Source: Opitutia bacterium UBA7876
Lineage (GTDB): Bacteria; Verrucomicrobiota; Verrucomicrobiia; Opitutales; Seribacteraceae
NCBI GenBank assembly: GCA_002500665.1
Contig: DLRY01000083.1
Coordinates: forward strand, 1-26,082
DNA: 26,082 nucleotides
Direction: 5' to 3'
Both the position numbers and the translations under genes were made by a program. Positions 8,103 through 15,634 of this stretch are shown here, in pieces; within the stretch, counting starts at the first letter, position 1; each line of letters starts with the position of its first letter. The notes beneath the pieces are model-generated. The model ran no database searches and was not told the origin of the DNA. It worked only from the letters and a program-made list of their open reading frames with translations.

Positions 8103-10901
8103 ATGGAAACGAATGCAAAAACCTTGGCTTGTCGCCTGATTTTATGGACCTGGGTTTTTCATCCGTGGTTTGTTTTTGCGGCGGAGAAGGAGGGTGCATC
8201 CAAACCGGTGGAATCGGTCTACCGGGAATCGGGCGAACTGGAGGAGGAACGTTCCAGGCATTGGGCATGGGCCGAGCTGAAGGATTCCGATCCCCCAGGG
8301 GTGAAGAATTCAAAGTGGATAAGAAACCCGATCGACCGGTTCATCCTTTCGAAGCTGGAGAAGGCAGGGATTGTCCCGAATCCCGAAGCGGACGAACGCA
8401 TTCTCGGGCGGCGGGCTCATTTTAATTTGGTCGGCTTGCCCGACGTGGTGAAGGAGGAGGGCGGATCTTTGGACAGGATGATTGACGAGTTGCTCGAGTC
8501 CCCCCGTTTCGGGGAGCGGTGGGCCCGCCACTGGCTGGACGTGGCCCGGTTTGCGGAGAGCCACGGGTTCGAGCAGGACTACGACCGTCCGCACGCTTAC
8601 CACTATCGCGATTTCGTGATCAAGGCATTCAACATGGACATGCCCTTCGATCAATTCGTCCGTTGGCAGTTGGCGGGGGACGAGATTGCGCCGGACGATC
8701 CATTGGCCATGAGCGCCACGGGTTTTTTGGGCGCGGGGGTTTTCCCGACCCAGCTCACGGAGAAGGAATTCGAGTCGGCCCGCTACGAGGAGATGGACGA
8801 CATGGCGAATACCACGGGCATGGCCTTTCTCGGCCTGACCATCGGTTGCGCCCGTTGCCACGACCACAAGTTCGATCCCATTTCCGCGATGGAGTATTAC
8901 CACCTGGTCTCCACTTTCGGTCAAACCATACGGAGCGAGATCGATGCCCCCATGGACACAGAACGGTATCGCGAAGATCTCGCAAACTGGGAAAGAGCGC
9001 GTGAGCCCCTGCTGGCGGCCCGGGAGAAATTCGAGCGGGAGGAATTGCCCGGGCGCTTTGAAAAGTGGCTTTTGGAGCCGCCGGAAAATCCTGATGCGCT
9101 CGCGGTGTGGGCGATTCTCGGAAATGCCGAGCCCAAGTCTCTCGACGGGTCGACCTTCGTCCCACAGGAGGATGGATCTTTTCTCTTGTCGGGCAAAAAC
9201 CCGAGGGACGACCGCTGGGTGGTGGAGGCCAAGGTTTCCATGCCCGTCATCCGGGCCATCCGGATCGAGGCCCTTACTCACAAGTCGATGAAACGCAACG
9301 GGCCGGGCCGAGCAAGCAACGGGAACATTGCCCTGAGCGATATCCGGGTGTTCGCCAAGAAGATCGGAGAGGAGGGGAAGGGCAAGCCGGTCAAGTTGAT
9401 CAACCCGCGGGCCGATCATCAGCAAAACACAGGTACTCTTTCCATCGCTTCCTCGATCGACGGGGACAAGCGGAAGACGGGCTGGGCTGTGGACGGGCAA
9501 ATCGGGAAGGATCACGTTTGCGTATTCGAGTTCGCCGATCCGGTGGAGAACGAGGGCGGGACGGAATTTACTTTCGAATTGGATTATTTCGTGAACGTCA
9601 GCCACGTCATCGGAAGGCCCCGGTTCTCCCTGTCCTCCCAGTTGGCGCCCCCGCTCAAGGGGGAATCGAAAAGCGCCGAGTTGACCGCCTTGCTTGAGGC
9701 GGTCGGCAAACCGCGTGGGGTCGAGGGCATGGATGAAAAGAAAAAACGGGCGTTGGCCGAGAGCTACCGTTCCATCGATCCGGAGTGGATGGAGTTGAAT
9801 GGAAAACTCTCCGCTCATGAGGCAAAAAAACCCGTTCCCCAAAAGATCAGGATGATGGTCTCGAGCGAGGGTTTCAAACCGATCAAGCATCATGCGGACG
9901 GCAGAGGCTATCCACACTTTTACAAGCAGACCCACTACTTGGACCGCGGAGACCCAAACCGGAAAGGGGAAGTGATCGGACAGGGCTTTCTCCCTCTCCT
10001 CATGAGAAACGGAAAATCCTCAGCCCATTGGCAAAAACCTCCGCCAGATGGAGCGAGAACCTCACGCAAGCGACAGGCTTTGGCCAATTGGTTGACTGAC
10101 GTCGAGCATGGGGCAGGGTATCTTTTGGCCCGGGTAATCGTGAACCGCTTGTGGTTGCATCATTTCGGACGGGGGCTGGTCGCCACGCCCAATGACTTCG
10201 GCAGGCAGTCGGATCCGCCTAGTCATCCCGAATTGCTCGATTGGCTCGCATCCCGCCTGATCGAGAACGGCTGGAAGCTCAAACCCTTGCACAAGTTGAT
10301 CCTGTCCAGCGCAACTTGGAGGCAGGCCTCGCAGTATCAGGAGCAAAAGGCGGGCAAGGATCTGGAGAACCGTCTGCTTTGGAGGTTTACCCCGAGGCGC
10401 CTGGACGGGGAGGTCATCCGGGACTCTCTTCTCTCGGTCTCGGGCCTGCTGGACGAGACGATGTACGGGAAGGGTACCCTGAACCAAAACAGCCGCAGGA
10501 GGAGCATTTACTTCATGATCAAGCGCAGCAAGTTGATCCCGGTCATGCAATTGTTCGATGCTCCGGAACCGTTGGTCAGCCAGGGACGGAGGATGAACAC
10601 GACCATTGCTCCGCAGGCCCTGATGTTCATGAACAGCCCACTCCTCCGTGAATATGCGGCCAACTTCGCCCGCAAGCTGGAGGCCGGGCCGGAAGGTTCC
10701 CTAACGGTTAAGGTGGAAACCGCTTACCGGCAGGCGCTCGGTCGCCTGCCCGATGCCGAGGAAAGGGAGGCCGGCCTATCCTTTCTGCAGGCCCAGCAAG
10801 ACTCCTACCTGCAGGACAGGCAGGGGAACCCCCGCTTGCTCGCCTTGACGGATTTTGCGCAGGCTTTGTTCGGACTCAACGAATTCTCATACCTGAGGTA
10901 A
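8103..10901 (+). CDS. DUF1549/DUF1553 protein lacking the N-terminal cytochrome domain
   Basis: This 932-residue protein is a paralogue of the gene at 3488 without the PSCyt1 haem domain. A hydrophobic N-terminus (about residues 9-27, ending FVFAA) suggests Sec export. DUF1549 starts about residue 75 (NPIDRFILSKLEKAG) and shows ESPRFGERWARHWLDVARFAESHGF and QLAGDE, then C249-A-R-C-H253 with DHKFDPIS. A central insert (about 330-510; ASNGNIALSD, GRPRFSLSS) resembles the beta-sandwich insert of the first copy. DUF1553 (about 660-910) has ARVIVNRLWLHHFGRGLV and TTIAPQALMFMNSP. Function is unknown. Because only the internal C-x-x-C-H remains, this copy tests whether that motif really binds haem. 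It starts 10 bases after the DUF1501 gene and ends one base before the next gene, so translation is tightly linked. Confidence 0.92.
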   Translation: METNAKTLACRLILWTWVFHPWFVFAAEKEGASKPVESVYRESGELEEERSRHWAWAELKDSDPPGVKNSKWIRNPIDRFILSKLEKAGIVPNPEADERILGRRAHFNLVGLPDVVKEEGGSLDRMIDELLESPRFGERWARHWLDVARFAESHGFEQDYDRPHAYHYRDFVIKAFNMDMPFDQFVRWQLAGDEIAPDDPLAMSATGFLGAGVFPTQLTEKEFESARYEEMDDMANTTGMAFLGLTIGCARCHDHKFDPISAMEYYHLVSTFGQTIRSEIDAPMDTERYREDLANWERAREPLLAAREKFEREELPGRFEKWLLEPPENPDALAVWAILGNAEPKSLDGSTFVPQEDGSFLLSGKNPRDDRWVVEAKVSMPVIRAIRIEALTHKSMKRNGPGRASNGNIALSDIRVFAKKIGEEGKGKPVKLINPRADHQQNTGTLSIASSIDGDKRKTGWAVDGQIGKDHVCVFEFADPVENEGGTEFTFELDYFVNVSHVIGRPRFSLSSQLAPPLKGESKSAELTALLEAVGKPRGVEGMDEKKKRALAESYRSIDPEWMELNGKLSAHEAKKPVPQKIRMMVSSEGFKPIKHHADGRGYPHFYKQTHYLDRGDPNRKGEVIGQGFLPLLMRNGKSSAHWQKPPPDGARTSRKRQALANWLTDVEHGAGYLLARVIVNRLWLHHFGRGLVATPNDFGRQSDPPSHPELLDWLASRLIENGWKLKPLHKLILSSATWRQASQYQEQKAGKDLENRLLWRFTPRRLDGEVIRDSLLSVSGLLDETMYGKGTLNQNSRRRSIYFMIKRSKLIPVMQLFDAPEPLVSQGRRMNTTIAPQALMFMNSPLLREYAANFARKLEAGPEGSLTVKVETAYRQALGRLPDAEEREAGLSFLQAQQDSYLQDRQGNPRLLALTDFAQALFGLNEFSYLR

Positions 10902-10902
10902 G

Positions 10903-12354
10903 ATGATGGACGGTTCCAAACTTATGCAGTCACCGGAATTCTCAATGAACCGACGGGCCATGCTGGGCCGATGCGGAATGGGGTTGGGCGCTCTCGGGCT
11001 AACTGGCCTTTTGCATGACGAGGGGTTGTTGGGTGCGTCGAATCCGTTGAGCTCGAAAGCCCCGCACTTCCCGGGCAAGGCGAAGTCGGTGATCTGGATC
11101 TTCGTAAACGGCGGGCCCAGTCAGGTGGATACCTGGGATTATAAGCCGGCTCTCGAGAAAATGGACGGAAAGACCATGGAGGGGTTCGACCGGTTTACGG
11201 GCTTTTTCGCAAATGCGGTGGGTGGGCTCATGAAAAGCCCATTCGAATTCACCCCGCGCGGGAAATGCGGCAAGCCCGTTTCGGAGATTTTTCCCTACCT
11301 CGGCGAACACGTCGACAAGATGGCCTTCATTCATTCCGGACATACCGAGTCCAATAACCATAGCCCGGCCTTGTTCATGATGAATTGCGGGGTTCCCCGG
11401 ATGGGGTTTCCCTGCGCGGGCTCTTGGGCTACCTACGGGCTGGGTTCGAGCAGCAAGGACTTGCCTGCCTTCGTTGTGATGAGCGATCCGCTCGGGCGGG
11501 GGTTACCCAAGGGGCATGCCGCGAACTGGGGGGCGGGCTTCCTGCCCAGCGTTTATCAGGGTACCTACTTCCGTCCCAAGGGCGACGCCATCGATAACCT
11601 GCACAGGCCCAAGGAACACGATCCTTCCCGCCAGCGCCGGCAGCTCGACTTGATGTCCAATCTCAACCGGATGGACCTCAAGAGGAATCCGTTCGAACAG
11701 GAACTGGCCGCAAGGATCGAGAGTTTCGAACTGGCTTACCGCATGCAAAGCTCCGCGCCCGAAGCCCTGAACGTCTCTTCGGAACCGGAGTACTTGAAAA
11801 ACCTTTACGGTCTCAACCAGACCAAATCCAAACACTTCGCCGCCCAATGCATGATGGCCCGCAGGCTGGTGGAGCGCGGGACGCGCTTCGTCCAGATCTA
11901 CTCGGGCGGGATGGCCAACCAGCGCAGCTGGGACGGTCATTCCGACATCAAGGGGAACCATTCCGGCTTCGCGGCCGAGACGGACCAGCCGGTGGCGGGG
12001 CTCCTTACCGACCTCGACCAGCGGGGCCTGCTGGATGAAACCCTGGTCATCTGGGCGGGTGAGTTCGGACGCCTGCCCGTTGCCCAGAAGGGCGGCAAGC
12101 CCGGGCGCGACCACAACCCGCACTGCTTTACCGCATGGCTGGCGGGAGGCGGAGTCAAGGGTGGCGTCTCCTACGGGGAGTCCGATGAAGTCGGGCACAA
12201 GGCTGCGGTGGACAAGGTTCACGTGAATGATTTTCACGCCACCATCCTGCACCTGCTCGGATTTGATCACCTCCGGTTGACCTACCGCTACGGAGGAAGG
12301 GATTTCCGCCTCACCGACGTTGCGGGCAAGGTGATCGCGCCTATCCTAACCTAG
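10903..12354 (+). CDS. Tat-exported DUF1501 protein (second copy)
   Basis: This 483-residue protein is a second DUF1501 member. N-R17-R18-A-M-L-G with the hydrophobic MGLGALGLTGLL gives a twin-arginine-like signal. The conserved motifs match the first copy: FVNGGPSQVDTWDYKP near residue 68-83, WAGEFGR from Trp384, GRDHNPHCF at 401-409, and HLLGFDHLRLTYRYGGRDFRLTD near the end. It starts one base after the stop of the preceding DUF1549/DUF1553 gene, so the two form the second pair of the operon. Its last 9 bases overlap the end of the convergent sir2-type gene, leaving no room for an intergenic terminator. The reaction is unknown; a metal-dependent hydrolase of the alkaline phosphatase fold is the family-level guess. 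Confidence 0.92.
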   Translation: MMDGSKLMQSPEFSMNRRAMLGRCGMGLGALGLTGLLHDEGLLGASNPLSSKAPHFPGKAKSVIWIFVNGGPSQVDTWDYKPALEKMDGKTMEGFDRFTGFFANAVGGLMKSPFEFTPRGKCGKPVSEIFPYLGEHVDKMAFIHSGHTESNNHSPALFMMNCGVPRMGFPCAGSWATYGLGSSSKDLPAFVVMSDPLGRGLPKGHAANWGAGFLPSVYQGTYFRPKGDAIDNLHRPKEHDPSRQRRQLDLMSNLNRMDLKRNPFEQELAARIESFELAYRMQSSAPEALNVSSEPEYLKNLYGLNQTKSKHFAAQCMMARRLVERGTRFVQIYSGGMANQRSWDGHSDIKGNHSGFAAETDQPVAGLLTDLDQRGLLDETLVIWAGEFGRLPVAQKGGKPGRDHNPHCFTAWLAGGGVKGGVSYGESDEVGHKAAVDKVHVNDFHATILHLLGFDHLRLTYRYGGRDFRLTDVAGKVIAPILT

Positions 12355-13197
12355 GCGGCAACGGGCTTCCTCGATTCCCCGGAGAGCTTCGCCCGCCTGC
12401 AGGTTGAGGGACATGGCGCCCTTGGGGCTCATGCATTCGCGCGGGTTGATCCTGAGAAAGGTTCCGCCGGAAGCCCGCCAGGCCTCCTCGCAGGCGGTGC
12501 GGACGGTGGGGATGGAGGTGCCGGCTCCCATCTCGATTACCGACAAGCGGGGGCCGGCGCGAAGGGTCGTCCAGTCGCGGATTCGTTTTCCCTGTTGGCC
12601 GGAACGGCTCGAGTCCCACCCCCAGTCCGAGAACATGAGGATATTGGGACGGGCCATTCCCCCGCATCCGGGACAGGAGGGGAGAGGCTCAAGGGCCCGC
12701 AGCGTTTTCTCGTCGACTTCCACCTCGAGGTCATCCTCTACGGGCCAGGGGTCTTCGCCGCAGGCTTCAAGGCATTGAAAATGCATGAGGGAGCCATGGC
12801 ACTCGTAGATTTCCTTATCGGAGAATCCGGCCTCCTGAAAGTGCCCGTCTACGTTCGAGGTGTAGACGAAGGAGGAGAGGCCGAGTTCCTCGATCCATTT
12901 GAGAAGGATGGAGAAGCCGTCGTGGGGCCTGGTTTTGCGGTAGAGGCCGAGCCGGTGTCCATAGAAGCCCCAGGCCAGGCCGGGGTCGGAACGGAACCAG
13001 CGGGGGTTGGCCATTTCCTCGAAACGGATACCGAGACGGGCGAGGGGCGGGTAGGCCTTCCAGAAACCCTCGGAGCCCCGGAAATCGGGCAAGCCGGAGT
13101 CGACCCCCATGCCTGCTCCAGCCCCGATGAGGAGGGCCTCCGAGCCGGCAAGGGCCTCCGCAAAGGAGACGATGGTTTCGTTTTGCCTTTGGTTCAT
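12346..13197 (-). CDS. Sir2-type NAD-dependent protein deacylase
   Basis: This 283-residue sirtuin should remove acyl groups from protein lysines with NAD+ in the cytoplasm. The NAD-binding motif GAGAGMGVDSGLPDFRG is at 25-41, the variant TSNVDGHF (usually TQNID.LH) at 113-120, the catalytic His134 in ECHG, four zinc-type cysteines C142, C146, C175 and C178, and GAGTSIP at 224-230. The first cysteine pair is spaced C-x3-C rather than the usual C-x2-C. It is the only clearly non-exported protein between 1825 and 18124, has no signal peptide, and is convergent with the DUF1501 gene, overlapping it by 9 bases. Sirtuin-like domains also occur in phage-defence proteins, but those normally lack the zinc module and are fused to other domains, so a housekeeping enzyme is more likely. 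Confidence 0.9.
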   Translation of the reverse strand: MNQRQNETIVSFAEALAGSEALLIGAGAGMGVDSGLPDFRGSEGFWKAYPPLARLGIRFEEMANPRWFRSDPGLAWGFYGHRLGLYRKTRPHDGFSILLKWIEELGLSSFVYTSNVDGHFQEAGFSDKEIYECHGSLMHFQCLEACGEDPWPVEDDLEVEVDEKTLRALEPLPSCPGCGGMARPNILMFSDWGWDSSRSGQQGKRIRDWTTLRAGPRLSVIEMGAGTSIPTVRTACEEAWRASGGTFLRINPRECMSPKGAMSLNLQAGEALRGIEEARCRLG

Positions 13198-13256
13198 TGC
13201 AGAATTGTGTGGATCGTGTCTTTTTTTCTTTGTATAGTGTTCCTTGCCAATGTTTC

Positions 13257-14234
13257 ATGCCCTTGGCTCCCAACGAACTAACCTTGAAACACAAAAAGGA
13301 TATCCTTGTCACGGTTTTCCTGACCGTCATTCTCGGGCTGTCGGGTTGCGTGCCGGTTCCGTCTCCCGCTCCTCTCTCCGACGCGAACCGAAGCGCACGC
13401 CTCGATGGGTTGCCCCTTGACGCAGAGGTCCTGGCCGAGCCAGTCACCCCCCAGTTGGAGCAATCGGGCGGGTTGGCCCTCTCTGCAGACGGCACCTTGT
13501 ATTTTGGGAACCACCGAAAGTCGGGCGTGGTCGGAAAGTATGCCCTTGGCAAAAACAAGGAACCCGAGAACTTCATCGATCTTACGGAATGGATTTCCGC
13601 CACGGGAGACGTCGACCTGCGGGTGGAGGGGCTGCGCCTGGATGACGAGAACAGGCTCCTCATTGCGGAGGCGGGTACGGGAAAGCTCCTGCGGGTTTCC
13701 CCCGATGCCCGCAAGCTCGAAGTCTTGGCAGATTCCTACGACGGGTACCGTTTCGCCACGGTCAAGGACCTGGCCATCGGGGCAAACGGGGATCTCTATG
13801 CCAGTTCTCCATACTCGGGTACGGTCTACCGGATCCGTCCCAAGACCGGATACGTGGGGATCCTCAACGAGGACCTGGTCCGGGTGGAAGGACTGGCCAT
13901 CAGCCCGGACGGCAAGCGCCTGGTGGCGGCCGAACCGGATGCATCCAGGGTGGTGGTCTTCGACATCCCCGATGAGCTGGTAACGGTTTCGTCCTGGACG
14001 CTGGTTGATTTCTCACCTTCGGGCGTGGAACCGAGGGGCTTGGCTTTCGATGAGAAGGGCCGCTTGTTCGTGGCCTTGGGCGACCGCAGGGAAATCCGTG
14101 TCTTCGACCTCGAAAAGGGGGAAGAACTGGTCGTGTACGATGCTGGAGGCTCGGCCGAGAGCCTGACCTACCGGGACGGATCCCTCTTCGTGTCGGGGGG
14201 CGACAGGATACGCCGGTTGCTACTGCGCGACTAG
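13257..14234 (+). CDS. SMP-30/NHL-like beta-propeller lipoprotein
   Basis: This 325-residue lipoprotein starts at the ATG at 13257, which places a charged n-region (KHKK) and hydrophobic stretch before a lipobox L-S-G-C31; an in-frame TTG at 13197 would add 20 residues that make a poorer signal. After Cys31 and a Pro-rich linker the protein consists of repeated four-strand units (GLALSADGTLYFG, LRLDDENRLLIAE, LAIGANGDLYAS, LAISPDGKRLVAA, LAFDEKGRLFVAL) typical of SMP-30/gluconolactonase or NHL propellers. It is probably anchored in the envelope. The substrate or ligand is unknown. It is divergent from the sirtuin gene and convergent with another SMP-30-like gene, overlapping it by 4 bases (CTAG, which supplies both stop codons). 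Confidence 0.82.
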   Translation: MPLAPNELTLKHKKDILVTVFLTVILGLSGCVPVPSPAPLSDANRSARLDGLPLDAEVLAEPVTPQLEQSGGLALSADGTLYFGNHRKSGVVGKYALGKNKEPENFIDLTEWISATGDVDLRVEGLRLDDENRLLIAEAGTGKLLRVSPDARKLEVLADSYDGYRFATVKDLAIGANGDLYASSPYSGTVYRIRPKTGYVGILNEDLVRVEGLAISPDGKRLVAAEPDASRVVVFDIPDELVTVSSWTLVDFSPSGVEPRGLAFDEKGRLFVALGDRREIRVFDLEKGEELVVYDAGGSAESLTYRDGSLFVSGGDRIRRLLLRD

Positions 14235-15526
14235 GGCACGACCTTCATTACCCCGCGCATGAGGATGGCGTGGCCGGGAAAAGTGCAGACGTAGGGGTAG
14301 TCGCCCGGCTCGGGGGCGGTAAAGGAGATCTTCTCGGTTTCCCCGTGGTCGAGCATGGTCGAGCCCCAGAGAATCTTGTCGGTGTCCGGCTTGAACTGCT
14401 TGGCGAATCCGTCGGCTCCCATGTCTACGGCCATCTTGGCCACGGCGTCGGCTTGGCCGGGCTTGACGAAGAGCAGGTTGTGGGGAGGAAAGTCGGGGTT
14501 TTTGAAGGTCACGGTCACCTTCTGCCCGGTCCGTACGGTGAAGGACTTGACGTCGTAGACGAGCTTTTCCTTAACGCTTGAAATGGTGACCTCGACCTTG
14601 TCGCCCTCGGGGGCTCCGGCATCTTTGAAACCCGCTCCACCCACCTTCATGGCCACAGAGTAGAGGCTTTTACGGGCGGTCACGAAGAGGGTCTTGCCGT
14701 CCTCACCGCCGAAGCAGAGGTTGGAGGGACGCTCGGGGAAGGGGATGTCCCCGAGATGCTTGCCCTTGGGATCGTAGACCTTGACCTTGTCGGAGGTCAG
14801 GTAGAGGTTACCCCTGTTGTCCATGGCCAATCCGTCCGAGCCCGAGTCAGCGAAGAGGGTCTTGTTGGAAAGAGCGCCCTCCTCACCCTCGTCGACGTCG
14901 TACCGGAAGGTTTTGCCAGCCCCATGGTCGGCGACGTAGAGGTGCTTGCCGTCAGGGGTGCCGAGGACGCCGTTGGGGCGCTTCATGTCGTCGATGACGC
15001 GGAAGACCTGGTCGCGGTAGGGTGTCACGTAGTAGACGTGCTCTCCGTCCTGAGAGAGATCCTTGTTGCCGTAGTTCGGGTCGCTGAAAAAGATGCCGCC
15101 GTTGGGATGGACCCAGAGGTCGTTAGGCTTGTTGAAGCGCTTTCCGTCGAATTGGTCGGCCATGAGCTCCTTCTCACCGCCGTCGTCGTAGAAGGACTGG
15201 ATGGTGCCTTTGCCCCCGAGGCAGGCCACGAGGTCCCCCTCGGGGGTAAAGTAAAGCCCGTTGGCTCCCCCCGAGTCCTTGAGGAAGACGGAAAACTTCT
15301 TTGTCTTGGGGTCCCAGCGGTGAATCCGGTTGTTGGGGATGTCGGTGAAGAAGAGCATGCCGTCCGGGCTGGCGGCGGGGCCCTCCGTGAAAATGAAGCC
15401 GTCAGCCAGTTTTACGGGCTTGGCCCCTTTGGAAACGAGGGAATCGAGCCCGCCTGCGGATTCCTTCCCGTGGGCGGGGAAGGAGGAGGCAAGCAGGGAC
15501 AGGAAGAGTGGCAAGGTCTTGTTCAT
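14231..15526 (-). CDS. SMP-30/gluconolactonase propeller fused to azurin-like copper domain
   Basis: This 431-residue secreted protein joins two domains. The ATG at 15526 is used because it starts a signal peptide (MNKTLPLFLSLLASSFPAHG); the in-frame ATG at 15562 adds 12 residues before it. Residues about 30-300 are a SMP-30/gluconolactonase-like propeller (FTEGPAASPDGMLFFTD, NGLYFTPEGDLVACL, NKPNDLWVHPNGGIFFSDP, RPNGVLGTPDGKHLYVADH, SDGLAMDNRGNLYLT). Residues about 315-431 are a type 1 copper domain. Its predicted ligands are His349 (PPHNL), Cys414, His419 and Met423; the C-x4-H-x3-M spacing and the 65-residue gap between His349 and Cys414 closely match azurin (His46, Cys112, His117, Met121). 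A sugar-lactone or dehydrogenase-type reaction coupled to electron transfer is plausible (inference). It lies 108 bases downstream of the SGNH/propeller gene on the same strand. Confidence 0.88.
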   Translation of the reverse strand: MNKTLPLFLSLLASSFPAHGKESAGGLDSLVSKGAKPVKLADGFIFTEGPAASPDGMLFFTDIPNNRIHRWDPKTKKFSVFLKDSGGANGLYFTPEGDLVACLGGKGTIQSFYDDGGEKELMADQFDGKRFNKPNDLWVHPNGGIFFSDPNYGNKDLSQDGEHVYYVTPYRDQVFRVIDDMKRPNGVLGTPDGKHLYVADHGAGKTFRYDVDEGEEGALSNKTLFADSGSDGLAMDNRGNLYLTSDKVKVYDPKGKHLGDIPFPERPSNLCFGGEDGKTLFVTARKSLYSVAMKVGGAGFKDAGAPEGDKVEVTISSVKEKLVYDVKSFTVRTGQKVTVTFKNPDFPPHNLLFVKPGQADAVAKMAVDMGADGFAKQFKPDTDKILWGSTMLDHGETEKISFTAPEPGDYPYVCTFPGHAILMRGVMKVVP

Positions 15527-15634
15527 GATGCTTCGAATAAGGATCGTGGATCGGCATTGCAAGGATAGGTGGTCTTGAGGAACCCCGAGTGAGCCCTCCC
15601 GGCCAATAGCGACCGGAACCGGAATTATCCCCGC

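Noticed and set aside
8310..9935. Minus-strand 541-codon open frame
   Set aside because: Lies entirely inside the second DUF1549/DUF1553 gene and has no recognisable domain. Long antisense frames are common in GC-rich DNA.
12346..13197. Sirtuin gene as part of an anti-phage system with jetABC
   Set aside because: It is about 5 kb away on the other strand with unrelated genes between, and has the zinc-module layout of a protein deacylase rather than a defence fusion.
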